64,000 bases of DNA from Aneurinibacillus uraniidurans (GCF_028471905.1 NZ_CP116902.1:1400501-1464500), one strand, 5' to 3'. Shown: positions 1 to 8,902, numbered from the stretch's first letter. Notes: generated by a model from the letters alone, not told the origin. Program-made: numbers and translations.

Positions 1-40
1 TTTAGACTTTTCCAACATGTAGTGGAGAAGGAAGGAACCC

Positions 41-66
41 GTTGTGTAGAAATAATAAAGTCGTTC
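41..66 (+). repeat. Solo copy of transposon-end-like motif
   Basis: The sequence GTTGTGTAGA followed closely by AATAAAGTCGT matches position 52671-52696 almost base for base. That second copy lies in a cluster of similar motifs. It has the look of a transposase binding site or element end. No transposase gene is nearby, so this is inference from the repeat alone. Confidence 0.45.
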
Positions 67-86
67 AATTTTGATATGATAAAATG

Positions 87-123
87 AACAACCTTCCATT
101 CATCTAATAAATGGAAGGTTGTT
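87..123 (-). terminator. Rho-independent terminator of the FGE-like gene
   Basis: A 14-bp perfect stem (AACAACCTTCCATT and its complement) with a 9-nt loop lies just downstream of the minus-strand gene and is followed by a T-rich stretch on that strand. Confidence 0.75.
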
Positions 124-150
124 AAAGTTGTTTAATTCGTAATTTTATAA

Positions 151-900
151 TTATAAAGTGATTGATCTAGCAATTCTAAATCCGATATCATCTATATAAA
201 AATCAGGCATACTCTTACGGCGGCAAGTAGCTCCACAGCCACGTTCTTCTTCCGCCCAACTTCCTCCGCGAATTATTCTGTAAGTACCAAAGGTTTCTGC
301 ATCGTATAAGTCCCAGCACCACTCCCAAATATTACCGATCATATCATACAAGCCCCATTCATTAGGCATTTTCTCACCAACTTCGTGTACCCGTTCGTTA
401 GAATTATCTTTATACCAAGCAATTTCATCAATTTCACCATACCGATATCCTTTTGATTTTGCCTTACATGCATATTGCCATTCAGCATCTGTCGGTAAAC
501 GAAAACCATTAGTACCATAATTGCAAACAACTTCTTTACTTTCATTATCAAAATCATAAAACTTGTCATAACCCAGCGTATCAGACAGTAAATTACAAAA
601 ATTCACTGCATCTATCCATGAAACATTAACAACTGGTTTTCGAGCCTCAGTCGTTGTTACTAATTTCTTTCCCATAATAATCGCATAAAGTTCTTCTGTC
701 ACTGTATATTTGGCAAGATAAAATGGCTCTATCTCAACATCCCAAATAACTTCCTTTAAATTTTTTCTAATACCCGGCATTCCAAATTTATAGTTTGAAC
801 TAATCCATTTTTGCTCGTTTCGGAAATCTCGTAGGTGGGTTTCTCCTTCAGGAATATACACCATTAAATCTTTTACGTAGTCATTTAAGTTAGCTAACAT
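151..900 (-). CDS. Formylglycine-generating-enzyme (SUMF1) family protein
   Basis: This 249-aa protein has the FGE-sulfatase fold signature. It has a start-of-domain phrase MVYIPEGE, a central GFRLPTDAEWQYAC block (about residues 132-145), GLYDMIGNIWEWCWD (about 185-199) and a C-terminal RGGSW...GFRIARS block. Known members oxidise a cysteine of sulfatases to formylglycine or act in pathways such as ergothioneine synthesis. Many bacterial members have unknown substrates. Two cysteines near the C-terminus (GCGATC) lie where FGE has its redox cysteine pair, but the spacing differs, so catalytic competence is uncertain. The start is backed by GGAGAGG 6-7 nt upstream. No sulfatase gene is visible in the window. 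It is monocistronic and ends at a strong hairpin. Confidence 0.85.
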   Translation of the reverse strand: MLANLNDYVKDLMVYIPEGETHLRDFRNEQKWISSNYKFGMPGIRKNLKEVIWDVEIEPFYLAKYTVTEELYAIIMGKKLVTTTEARKPVVNVSWIDAVNFCNLLSDTLGYDKFYDFDNESKEVVCNYGTNGFRLPTDAEWQYACKAKSKGYRYGEIDEIAWYKDNSNERVHEVGEKMPNEWGLYDMIGNIWEWCWDLYDAETFGTYRIIRGGSWAEEERGCGATCRRKSMPDFYIDDIGFRIARSITL

Positions 901-1034
901 TGCCCTCTCCTAGTCTTGAATTAATGTTTTTAGATACATTATGGTGTTTTATTCGGATTTATCTTGAATAAAGGTGCCCGTTTATTGAAGATTCGATTGC
1001 TGAATTTTCTATACGATTATTATAAACAATATCT

Positions 1035-1068
1035 AAAAAAGCCGACACTAGATTCAAGTATCGGCTTC
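1035..1068 (-). terminator. Small hairpin, possible terminator
   Basis: AAGCCGA pairs with TCGGCTT across a 15-nt loop, with a T-run on the minus strand. No minus-strand gene lies upstream, so it may be a leftover from a deleted gene. Confidence 0.35.
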
Positions 1069-1177
1069 TCTCTTCTCTACTCCCACCACCAAAGTTGCTC
1101 TATTTTCTAGCCAAAGTGCATTTCTCCACCTGAATACCAATATATATGAAGAAAGGTGTACAGGGGGAGGCATGTAA

Positions 1178-1429
1178 ATGCGCTATAGTGAATTAGGTGG
1201 CAAGGAGATCATCAATCTTGATAATGGAGAACGGATGGGAGTTGTCGGGCAGTCCGATCTGGTCATTGACTCGAAAACCGGCTCTATTGAATCGATTATC
1301 GTGCCGCATACAGGCATGCTCAAAATCGGACGTAAAAAAGACGATGTGATGATTCCGTGGAAATCAATTCGGAAGATCGGCAGTGAAATGATTATTGTCG
1401 AGCAGATGGAGGAAGGGGAGGAGCGATAG
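1178..1429 (+). CDS. ymxH: YlmC/YmxH family PRC-barrel sporulation protein
   Basis: The protein is 83 aa with a single PRC-barrel-like beta domain: MRYSELGGKEIINLDNGERM, then DLVIDSKTGSIESIIVP and IPWKSIRKIGSEMIIV. This matches the small YlmC/YmxH proteins of spore formers. In Bacillus, ymxH lies directly before the dipicolinate synthase genes, and the same order is kept here, although about 800 bp of repeats separate it from dpaA. A strong GGGGGAGG site precedes the ATG. The molecular role of the family is not established. Confidence 0.85.
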   Translation: MRYSELGGKEIINLDNGERMGVVGQSDLVIDSKTGSIESIIVPHTGMLKIGRKKDDVMIPWKSIRKIGSEMIIVEQMEEGEER

Positions 1430-1443
1430 GAAAAGTGTGGTGG

Positions 1444-1651
1444 TGGAGACGGGAAGAGAGAGGTTTGGAGCTGTTTTATGCGCTTCGGGGGAGTGATGAC
1501 TGTCCGCTCCAGAATCCCGGCGGACTCGCCTGCAAAGCGCTTCCGGAGACGAAGCTATAGGAGCAATTGCAGGCAAAAGCCCGTCCGTCGGTCTTCTTCC
1601 GCTAGGCAGGCACATAAAAAGGCTTCCGCACCTTCTCTCTTCCCGTCTCCA
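1444..1651. repeat. Hairpin repeat element 1 (18-bp perfect terminal inverted repeats)
   Basis: TGGAGACGGGAAGAGAGA at 1444-1461 is exactly complementary to 1634-1651. The GC-rich interior includes ATGACTGTCCGCTCCAGA (1496-1513), which recurs in opposite orientation at about 1953-1970 inside element 2. There is no ribosome binding site or convincing protein. It is best read as a non-autonomous intergenic repeat (MITE- or REP-like). Confidence 0.6.
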
Positions 1652-1708
1652 ACCGCATTTTGCTATCCTCCCACTTTATAAAGAGAAAAACATAAAAGAC
1701 AAGTCTTG

Positions 1709-1751
1709 AAGTGCCTCGGGTGCCGCAAAGCGGCAGTGGGGCACTTTTCTT
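1709..1751 (+). terminator. Rho-independent terminator between repeat elements
   Basis: An interrupted stem pairs AAGTGCC with GGCACTT and TGCCGC with GCGGCA around AAA, followed by TTTTCTTTTTT. It probably ends the ymxH transcript. Confidence 0.7.
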
Positions 1752-1770
1752 TTTTGTTTTTCATCGAAGT

Positions 1771-2076
1771 GATACGTGAAAGTCTGTTTTATTGTGTAAG
1801 TAACAAAGTATGTTGGGAGCCTAGCGGAGAAAAGCAGCGGAACGCTTTTACGCGACAAGCTTAGCGGAAGGCGTTCAGCAGACGCATTTTTGCCCGCAAG
1901 CTTCCATGAATAATCCTCTTCGCTCCCCATTTGCGGGCGCGTCTGCCGGACGTCTGGAGCGGACAGTCATTGCTCCTAGCGGAGCGTAACGCAGTGACGA
2001 GGCTTTTCTCCGCTAGGACTCCCCCTCCAAACTTTGTTAATTACCACCAACCCCCAAAGCAAACTTTCACAGATAC
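1771..2076. repeat. Hairpin repeat element 2 (about 300 bp, long imperfect inverted repeats)
   Basis: CCTAGCGGAGAAAAGC at 1820-1835 pairs perfectly with 2002-2017. Weaker complementarity extends outward through AACAAAGT and GATAC..GTGAAAGT on both sides, and inward through CAGACGC/GCGTCTG and GCCCGCAA/TTGCGGGC. The whole unit can fold as one long hairpin. It shares an about 40-bp core with element 1 in inverted orientation (1931-1970). The two together fill most of the ymxH-dpaA gap. Confidence 0.6.
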
Positions 2077-2224
2077 ATATGGGCGATTGTCACCATCAGG
2101 CAGGGGTGGGAATACGATGAGGGTAGTAAAAGCAACGAATTCCGGGAAATCATGGCGTATACGCTCGTTTTTTGCTTTATCTTGCTGAAACTTTGCAGTA
2201 GAATGGTTTGAAAGGGGTTATCAT

Positions 2225-3136
2225 ATGTTAACGGGAATTCATGCTGTCTTCATTGGCGGAGATGCCCGCCAACTTGAAGTCATCAAGAAATTCATCGAAC
2301 TCGATGCCGCGGTAACCCTCATCGGCTTCGATACATTAGAGAGCAACTTTAATGGTGCCATTAAGCGCCCGCTCTCTCCTGACTTCTTGCACGATGTGGA
2401 TGCCTTAATTTTACCGATTATCGGTTCAGACGACAGCGGGAAGGTTGAAAGTATTTTTTGTTCGAAGCCGATCCAGCTCAAGGATGAACATTTCGCGGCG
2501 CTGCCTGCACACTGCTGCCTGTATGCGGGAATTGCCCGCAGCTTCCTTAAGGATGCAGCAGCTAGACATGGGCTTAGTCTGCATGAATTGATGAACCGTG
2601 ATGACGTTGCCATCTACAACTCGATTCCGACTGTAGAAGGCGCGTTGATGGTGGCAATTCAAAATACAGACTTTACCATTCATAATTCAATAAGCCTTGT
2701 GTTAGGCTTAGGCCGTGTTGGGATTTCCATGGCTCGTGCGCTGCATGCGCTTGGAGCACACGTTCGTGTTGGCGCCCGCAACCCTGCCGATTTGGCCCGT
2801 ATTTTTGAGATGGGATTAACACCATTCCATATCGATAATCTGGCTGAACAAGTGGACGAAGCGGATTTGATTTTTAACACGATTCCGCATCCGATTATTA
2901 CTGCGCAGGTGATTGCAAACATGCAGCACCATGCGCTTGTTATCGACCTTGCTTCCAAACCGGGCGGTACGGATTTCCGGTACGCCGAGAAGCGAGGCAT
3001 TAAAGCGATCCTCGCCCCTAGTCTTCCCGGAATCGTTGCGCCGAAAACGGCGGGACAGATTATTGCGAACACACTGTCGCAGCTTGTTTTCGATGAAGTG
3101 GGAAACAGGAGGGATCAAGATGGATCTGAAGGGTAA
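2225..3136 (+). CDS. dpaA: Dipicolinate synthase subunit A (SpoVFA)
   Basis: A 303-aa protein, near the usual size of DpaA. The N-terminal domain contains VFIGGDARQLEVI. A C-terminal NAD(P)-binding Rossmann domain starts near residue 158 with LGLGRVGISMARAL and continues through a DLIFNTIP segment to DLASKPGG. With DpaB it makes dipicolinic acid from a tetrahydrodipicolinate-pathway intermediate in the mother cell late in sporulation. The ATG follows AAAGGGG. Its 3' end overlaps dpaB by 17 nt, implying translational coupling. Expression in Bacillus depends on sigma K, but no sigma-K promoter was pinned down here. Confidence 0.95.
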   Translation: MLTGIHAVFIGGDARQLEVIKKFIELDAAVTLIGFDTLESNFNGAIKRPLSPDFLHDVDALILPIIGSDDSGKVESIFCSKPIQLKDEHFAALPAHCCLYAGIARSFLKDAAARHGLSLHELMNRDDVAIYNSIPTVEGALMVAIQNTDFTIHNSISLVLGLGRVGISMARALHALGAHVRVGARNPADLARIFEMGLTPFHIDNLAEQVDEADLIFNTIPHPIITAQVIANMQHHALVIDLASKPGGTDFRYAEKRGIKAILAPSLPGIVAPKTAGQIIANTLSQLVFDEVGNRRDQDGSEG

Positions 3137-3719
3137 AACAATTGGGTTTGCGCTAACTGGTTCACATTGCACATTCGCGGAAGTCATGCCAGAAGTACAG
3201 CGTCTTGTAGACGCAGGTGCCGAGGTTGTACCGGTGATTTCTCATACGGTCGCGACGACGGATACGCGTTTTGGCAATTCAAGCGACTGGCAGCAGCAGT
3301 TACGCACGATTACTGGCAATGAGATTATTTCCACAATCGTAGCCGCGGAGCCGCTTGGGCCTTCCAAACGGTTTGACGTGATGGTAATTGCACCATGCAC
3401 TGGCACATCACTGAGCAAGCTGGCCAATGCGGTTACCGATGGAGCGGTCATGATGGCTGCGAAAGCGACACTGCGCAATTTGCATCCGGTTGTGCTAGCG
3501 ATCTCAACGAATGACGGATTGGGCCTAAATGGTGCCAATATTGCGAAACTTGCGGCAACGAAGAATATTTACCTCGTGCCGTACGGTCAGGATGCCCCTG
3601 CCGCGAAGCCGAATTCGCTTGTTGCCCGCATGGAACTTATCAAAGAAACGTGCGAGGCAGCGCTAGATGGACGGCAGCTTCAGCCCGTACTCGTTGAGAA
3701 ATTCCGTTATATGAAATAA
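3120..3719 (+). CDS. dpaB: Dipicolinate synthase subunit B (SpoVFB)
   Basis: The 199-aa flavoprotein-like subunit is related to PPC decarboxylase. It begins MDLKGKTIGFALTGSHCTF and contains APCTGTSLSKLANAVTDGAV (about residues 90-109), the flavin-binding type loop of the family. The start is the ATG that follows AGGAGGGATCAAG inside the end of dpaA; upstream in-frame residues are not family-like. It acts with DpaA in spore dipicolinate synthesis. Confidence 0.95.
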   Translation: MDLKGKTIGFALTGSHCTFAEVMPEVQRLVDAGAEVVPVISHTVATTDTRFGNSSDWQQQLRTITGNEIISTIVAAEPLGPSKRFDVMVIAPCTGTSLSKLANAVTDGAVMMAAKATLRNLHPVVLAISTNDGLGLNGANIAKLAATKNIYLVPYGQDAPAAKPNSLVARMELIKETCEAALDGRQLQPVLVEKFRYMK

Positions 3720-3779
3720 TATTTTTCATAGATGAATTCTGTGCATCCCTGCATAGACAACATGTAAAGGAGTGGGAAG

Positions 3780-4823
3780 ATGGAGAATCAAAAAGGATAT
3801 CATGTAGCAGTCGTAGGCGCTACCGGCGCAGTAGGAGAGCAAATGCTTAAAATGCTAGAGACGCGGCAGTTCCCGCTCGCTTCTCTTAAATTGTTGGCTT
3901 CTGCTCGTTCAGCAGGTAACACTGTTCAATTCAAAGGACAGGACATTGTGATTGAAGAAGCAACACCAGAAGCGTTTGAAGGTGTACAGATTGCCCTGTT
4001 CAGCGCAGGTGGCAGCGTGAGTAAGGCGCTTGCTCCAGAAGCAGCAAAGCGCGGTGCCATTTGTGTAGATAACACAAGTGCATTCCGTATGGACCCGAAC
4101 GTTCCGCTTGTTGTGCCGGAAGTAAACCCGGACGCAATGGCAGATCACAACGGCATCATTGCTAATCCGAACTGTTCAACGATTCAAATGGTAGCCGCTA
4201 TTGAACCGCTTCGTGCTCGCTATGGACTTGAGCGTATCATTGTGTCAACGTATCAAGCTGTATCCGGTGCAGGTGCCAAAGCGATTCAGGAACTGAATGA
4301 TCAGACGAAAGCCATTGTGAATGGCGAGGAAGTAAAAAAAGAAGTCCTTCCAGTAGGTTCCCTGCCGAAGAAGCACCAGATCGCATTCAATGTCATTCCA
4401 CAAATTGACACGTTCCTCGATAACGGGTTTACGAATGAAGAGATGAAAATGGTGCGTGAGACAAAGAAAATCTTTAGCGATGAGTCGATTGCAGTGGCAG
4501 CAACATGCGTGCGTATTCCGGTTGTTAAAGGCCATTCTGAATCCGTCTATGTAGAACTGAAAGAAGACTTCGAACTTGAAGACGTACGTCGTCTGCTAGC
4601 GGAAGCACCGGGCATCGTGCTACAGGACAATCCGGAAGAACAAGACTATCCGATGCCAGCTGATGCGGCAGGTAAAATCGAGACATTCGTAGGTCGCCTG
4701 CGTCGCGATCTCGATAATCCACGCGGCTTGCACATGTGGATCGTTTCAGATAACCTGTTAAAAGGCGCGGCATGGAATGCCGTACAAATTGCGGAGGAGC
4801 TTGTTGCACGCAATTTAGTATAA
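3780..4823 (+). CDS. asd: Aspartate-semialdehyde dehydrogenase
   Basis: The 347-aa enzyme reduces aspartyl phosphate to aspartate semialdehyde in the lysine, diaminopimelate, threonine and methionine routes. The NADP-binding GATGAVGEQML motif is at residues 14-24. The catalytic cysteine is in NPNCSTIQMV (about residue 131) and the active-site GHS of family members is present (KGHSESVYVEL, near residue 245). A GGAGTGGGAAG site precedes the ATG. It sits 60 nt after dpaB and 13 nt before dapG in one operon, feeding dipicolinate, cell wall and cortex synthesis. Confidence 0.95.
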   Translation: MENQKGYHVAVVGATGAVGEQMLKMLETRQFPLASLKLLASARSAGNTVQFKGQDIVIEEATPEAFEGVQIALFSAGGSVSKALAPEAAKRGAICVDNTSAFRMDPNVPLVVPEVNPDAMADHNGIIANPNCSTIQMVAAIEPLRARYGLERIIVSTYQAVSGAGAKAIQELNDQTKAIVNGEEVKKEVLPVGSLPKKHQIAFNVIPQIDTFLDNGFTNEEMKMVRETKKIFSDESIAVAATCVRIPVVKGHSESVYVELKEDFELEDVRRLLAEAPGIVLQDNPEEQDYPMPADAAGKIETFVGRLRRDLDNPRGLHMWIVSDNLLKGAAWNAVQIAEELVARNLV

Positions 4824-4836
4824 GGAGTTTTGCAGC

Positions 4837-6063
4837 ATGAGAATTCTGGTACAAAAATTCGGCGGTTCGTCTTTGACAACCGCCGATAAGCGTGAACGCG
4901 CTATCGCACACATTCGGCGGGCGCTTGATGAAGGCTTTCGGGTGTGTGTCGTCGTGTCCGCGATGGGACGCAAAGGCGACCCGTATGCGACCGATACACT
5001 GCTTAGTCTCATTCGAGAGAACGGCAATGCGCTCGGAAAACGCGAGACGGATATGCTGATGAGCTGTGGAGAAATCATTTCGGCAGCTACGATGGCAAGT
5101 ATGCTCAACGCACACGGGGTAACAACAACGGTTCTAACAGGAGGCCAGGCCGGCATCCTGACGAACAATGACTTCACGAATGCACAGATTGCGACCATTA
5201 ATCCAGAACGCATCATTCGAGAACTAGAGCAAGACAAGGTCGTAATCGTTACCGGATTTCAGGGAAGAACGACCGAATGGGATACGACAACACTGGGCCG
5301 GGGCGGTAGCGATACATCCGCGACAGCACTCGGTGTGGCCTTGCATGCCGAAGTGGTTGATATTTTCACCGATGTAGAAGGCATCATGACAGCAGACCCG
5401 CGCATTGTAGAAGAGGCACGTCCGCTCTCGGCGATTACGTATACGGAAATCTGTAACATGGCCTACCAGGGAGCGAAAGTGCTGCATCCACGCGCTGTGG
5501 AAATTGCGATGCAGACGAATACACCAATCCGCGTCCGATCTACGTTCTCCGATGAAGAGGGAACACTTGTGACAAGTGTAGCGGAAGCGAATCGGATCGC
5601 CGGGGAAGTAAATGATCGTCTCATTACCGGTATCGCACACGTATCCAACCTGACACAGGTAAAGGTTATGGCCAAAGAAGGTCAGTATGACCTGCAGATG
5701 AAAGTATTCAAGGCGATGGCAGAGAATGAGATTAGCGTTGATTTCATTAACGTGAATCCAATCGGAGTTGCTTATACAATCCATGATGAAATGGTCGATA
5801 AAGTTGTGACTGTTCTCAATGAGATGGGGTATGAGCCTAAGCTTGCACGCCATTGTGCGAAGGTGTCGATGATTGGAGCTGGCATGGCCGGCGTGCCAGG
5901 TGTAATGGCGCGCATTGTCGAGACGCTGACAAAAGAAGATATTCAGATTTTACAGTCGGCAGATTCACATACGACGATCTGGGTGCTTGTGCGCGAGACC
6001 GATATGGTTAGAGCCGTGCGGGCGCTGCACAGAACGTTTGATTTGGATAAAGTGCGATTTTGA
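4837..6063 (+). CDS. dapG: Aspartokinase I, diaminopimelate-sensitive type
   Basis: The 408-aa aspartate kinase starts MRILVQKFGGSSL with the N-terminal kinase KFGGSS motif. GRGGSDTSATALG is near residue 153, and two ACT domains follow from about residue 260 (ITGIAHVSNLTQVKV; VSMIGAGMAGVPGVMARI). In Bacillus the enzyme at this locus is inhibited by meso-diaminopimelate. Assignment as DapG rather than LysC rests on synteny. AAGGAG lies 9-10 nt before the ATG. Confidence 0.93.
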   Translation: MRILVQKFGGSSLTTADKRERAIAHIRRALDEGFRVCVVVSAMGRKGDPYATDTLLSLIRENGNALGKRETDMLMSCGEIISAATMASMLNAHGVTTTVLTGGQAGILTNNDFTNAQIATINPERIIRELEQDKVVIVTGFQGRTTEWDTTTLGRGGSDTSATALGVALHAEVVDIFTDVEGIMTADPRIVEEARPLSAITYTEICNMAYQGAKVLHPRAVEIAMQTNTPIRVRSTFSDEEGTLVTSVAEANRIAGEVNDRLITGIAHVSNLTQVKVMAKEGQYDLQMKVFKAMAENEISVDFINVNPIGVAYTIHDEMVDKVVTVLNEMGYEPKLARHCAKVSMIGAGMAGVPGVMARIVETLTKEDIQILQSADSHTTIWVLVRETDMVRAVRALHRTFDLDKVRF

Positions 6064-6081
6064 GGAGGAGAGTAGAAGAGT

Positions 6082-6945
6082 ATGTTTGGCAGATTAGTCA
6101 CAGCGATGGTTACCCCGTTTGACGAGCAGCTTCAGGTAGATCGTGCAAAAACAGAAGCATTAGTAGAGCACTTGATTGCGACCGGTACAACCGGACTTGT
6201 TGTAGCTGGCACAACAGGAGAATCTCCAACCCTGACAGCACAAGAGAAGCTTGATCTGTATCGCCATGTGGTTGAGATTGTAGATGGCCGCATTCCGGTT
6301 ATCGCCGGAACTGGAAGCAACAATACAGCTGCTTCAATTGAAATGACAAAAAAAGCAGCAGAACTGGGCGTAGACGCGATTATGCTTGTGGTTCCATACT
6401 ACAACAAGCCGTCTCAGGAAGGACTGTATCAGCATTTTAAAACTGTGGCAGAAAGCGTGCAGCTGCCTGTTATGCTGTACAACATTCCGGGCCGCTCTGT
6501 TATTAACATGACAGCTGACACGGTTGTAAGACTAGCAGAGGACGTAACAAACATTGTTGCGATCAAAGAAGCAGGTGTAGACTTAAGCCAGATGTCGTTC
6601 ATTATCGACCGTACGCCGGATGACTTTACGCTGTACACAGGCGATGACAAAATGACGCTGCCATGCATGTCTGTTGGCGGTCATGGTGTCATCAGTGTTG
6701 CCAGTCACGTGATCGGAAACGAAATGACGGAGATGATTAACAAGTTTGTCGCAGGTGACATTGCGGGTGCATCCGCATTGCACCGCAAGCTGCTCCCGAT
6801 CTTCGAAGGATTGTTCATTGCAGCGAATCCGACGCCGGTTAAAGAAGCACTTGCACTGCAAGGCGTACAAACAGGCGGTGTTCGCCTTCCGCTCGTTGGT
6901 CTCACTGAGCAGGAAAAAGCATACGTAAAAAGTTTATTCGCATAA
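6082..6945 (+). CDS. dapA: 4-hydroxy-tetrahydrodipicolinate synthase
   Basis: A 287-aa TIM-barrel aldolase that condenses pyruvate with aspartate semialdehyde. The family markers are visible: GTTGESPTLT (about residues 43-52), VVPYYNKPSQEG (about 103-114), YNIPGRS (133-139), and the Schiff-base lysine in IVAIKEAG (about residue 161). It is the last gene of the dpa/dap operon. A strong GGAGGAG ribosome site precedes the ATG and a hairpin terminator follows the stop. Confidence 0.96.
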   Translation: MFGRLVTAMVTPFDEQLQVDRAKTEALVEHLIATGTTGLVVAGTTGESPTLTAQEKLDLYRHVVEIVDGRIPVIAGTGSNNTAASIEMTKKAAELGVDAIMLVVPYYNKPSQEGLYQHFKTVAESVQLPVMLYNIPGRSVINMTADTVVRLAEDVTNIVAIKEAGVDLSQMSFIIDRTPDDFTLYTGDDKMTLPCMSVGGHGVISVASHVIGNEMTEMINKFVAGDIAGASALHRKLLPIFEGLFIAANPTPVKEALALQGVQTGGVRLPLVGLTEQEKAYVKSLFA

Positions 6946-6955
6946 TAAAATGGCT

Positions 6956-6989
6956 AAGAAGAGTGGCATACGTCCACTCTTCTTTTTTT
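6956..6989 (+). terminator. Terminator of the dpa/dap operon
   Basis: AAGAAGAGTGG pairs with CCACTCTTCTT across a 7-nt loop and is followed by seven T. Confidence 0.9.
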
Positions 6990-7033
6990 ACATATATATT
7001 GATTGATTTGGAGATAGTAATGTGTGATAGCAC

Positions 7034-7063
7034 TTGTTTTTTGCTTAGGAAATCATGTATAAT
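7034..7063 (+). promoter_or_regulatory. Probable sigma-A promoter of rnjB
   Basis: A TTGTTT -35 and TATAAT -10 are separated by 18 nt, about 80 nt before the chosen TTG start of RNase J. Confidence 0.5.
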
Positions 7064-7140
7064 ATTAACAAGTGAATGGGTTCGGTTTTTACATTGTTTG
7101 CTCGCATGTAACTACAACTGAATATTTAGGAGGAATGAAT

Positions 7141-8805
7141 TTGTCTAAACTAAACCAGAAAGCTCTGTCGATTTTTGCTCTGGGCGGCGTGGGCGAAATC
7201 GGCAAAAACATGTACGTAGTTCAGTACGCGGATGACATCGTAGTAATCGATGCCGGACTGAAATTCCCCGAAGAGGAAATGCTCGGTATTGATATCGTCA
7301 TCCCGGACATTACGTACTTGCAGGAAAACAAGGACAAGGTACGAGGGATCCTCATTACACACGGTCACGAAGACCACATTGGGGGTCTTTCGTATGTGTT
7401 ACGCCGCATGAATGTACCCGTATACGCAACTAAGCTAACACTTGGTCTCATCGAAGGAAAGCTGAAAGAAGCGGGACTGCTTGGCGAAGCAAAGTTGAAT
7501 CTGATTGATAACAAATCAGAAGTACAGCTTGGATGCTTCACAGCTTCGTTCTTTAAAACGAATCACAGCATTCCGGATTCTGTAGGCGTTTGCCTGGATA
7601 CTCCAGAAGGTGTGGTTGTTCACACAGGTGACTTTAAGTTTGACCAGACGCCGGTGAATAACCAGAATGCAGATCTTGCTAAAATGGCACAGATCGGTGA
7701 CCGAGGAGTATTAGCCCTTCTGTCCGATAGCACGAATGCGGAGCGCCCAGGTTATACGGGTTCCGAACGTGAAGTAGGCGAGGCGATTATGGAGCAATTC
7801 CATAAGTGCAGTGGGCGCATCATCGTTGCGACGTTCGCGTCAAACATTCATCGCATTCAACAGGTTGTAGACGCTGCCGCGCGCTATGACCGCAAAATTA
7901 CAGTGATTGGCCGCTCGATGGTAAACGTTGTGAACATCGCGGTAGACCTTGGGTACTTGAACGTACCAGAAGGCATGCTTGTTGAACCGGAAGAGATTAA
8001 TAAGCTCCCGGCTGAACAGGTTGTCATTCTGTCGACAGGCAGCCAGGGTGAGCCAATGTCCGCTCTAACACGGATGGCACGTTCTGCACACCGTAAAGTG
8101 GATATTCTTCCGGGAGATACTGTACTCATTGCTGCTACGCCGATCCCAGGCAATGAGAAGTATGTAGCCCGTACGGTAGATCAGCTGTATCGCATCGGAG
8201 CCGATGTGGTATACGGCAGTGACATTCACGTATCAGGTCACGGCAGCGCAGAAGAACTGAAGCTGATGCTGAACCTGATGAGACCGCAGTACTTTCTCCC
8301 AATTCACGGGGAGTTCCGGATGCTTCGTCAGCACGCCATCCTCGCCGAACAGTGTGGTGTCCAACCGGAAAACATCTTCATGCTCGACAATGGAGATACT
8401 GTGGAGATTCAGAATAACCGTGCACGCTATGGCCCGAAAGTTCAATCGGGTATTGTCCTCATCGATGGTCTTGGCATCGGCGATGTCGGCAATATCGTAC
8501 TGCGTGACCGTAAGCTGTTATCCCAGGATGGAATTTTAGTCGTTGTAGTTACATTGAGCAAGCAAAACGGAACAATTCTCGCAGGACCGGATATTATCTC
8601 GCGCGGCTTTGTATATGTCCGCGAGTCGGAAGCACTTCTCGATGAAGCGAATCGCATTGTAGGACAAACGTTGCAGCGCTGCATGGATGAGAATGTGAAT
8701 GAGTGGTCATCACTGAAAACGAATGTTCGCGACGCGCTGGGCCGCTTCTTGTATGAGCAGACTCGCCGCCGCCCGATGATCCTTCCGATTATTATGGAAG
8801 TGTAA
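7141..8805 (+). CDS. rnjB: Ribonuclease J
   Basis: A 554-aa metallo-beta-lactamase/beta-CASP RNase with 5' exonuclease and endonuclease activity in RNA decay. The metal-binding HGHEDHIGG motif is near residue 75. Later metal/beta-CASP motifs include VVHTGDFKFD and LLSDSTNAE, with VSGHGSAEELKLML and PIHGEFRML toward the C-terminus. AGGAGG lies 7 nt before the TTG that opens SKLNQKALSIFALGG; the nearby ATG at 7135 sits directly on the ribosome site and is less likely. Position after dapA matches Bacillus rnjB (YmfA), so J2 is preferred over J1. Confidence 0.92.
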   Translation: MSKLNQKALSIFALGGVGEIGKNMYVVQYADDIVVIDAGLKFPEEEMLGIDIVIPDITYLQENKDKVRGILITHGHEDHIGGLSYVLRRMNVPVYATKLTLGLIEGKLKEAGLLGEAKLNLIDNKSEVQLGCFTASFFKTNHSIPDSVGVCLDTPEGVVVHTGDFKFDQTPVNNQNADLAKMAQIGDRGVLALLSDSTNAERPGYTGSEREVGEAIMEQFHKCSGRIIVATFASNIHRIQQVVDAAARYDRKITVIGRSMVNVVNIAVDLGYLNVPEGMLVEPEEINKLPAEQVVILSTGSQGEPMSALTRMARSAHRKVDILPGDTVLIAATPIPGNEKYVARTVDQLYRIGADVVYGSDIHVSGHGSAEELKLMLNLMRPQYFLPIHGEFRMLRQHAILAEQCGVQPENIFMLDNGDTVEIQNNRARYGPKVQSGIVLIDGLGIGDVGNIVLRDRKLLSQDGILVVVVTLSKQNGTILAGPDIISRGFVYVRESEALLDEANRIVGQTLQRCMDENVNEWSSLKTNVRDALGRFLYEQTRRRPMILPIIMEV

Positions 8806-8823
8806 GGTAAACACGGAATATAG

Positions 8824-8866
8824 GAGCTGGAAACCCTTGATACGACTGGGTTTCCGGCTCTTTTTA
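8824..8866 (+). terminator. Terminator of rnjB
   Basis: GAGCtGGAAACCC pairs with GGGTTTCCgGCTC, followed by TTTTT. Confidence 0.9.
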
Positions 8867-8902
8867 GTTCTATAAAAGTACCGTTTGACCACATTTAGCA
8901 TG

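Noticed and set aside
1478-1930. Open frames on both strands inside the ymxH-dpaA gap
   Set aside because: They translate the GC-rich arms of inverted repeats, have no ribosome sites and give low-quality Arg/Ser/Pro-rich peptides.
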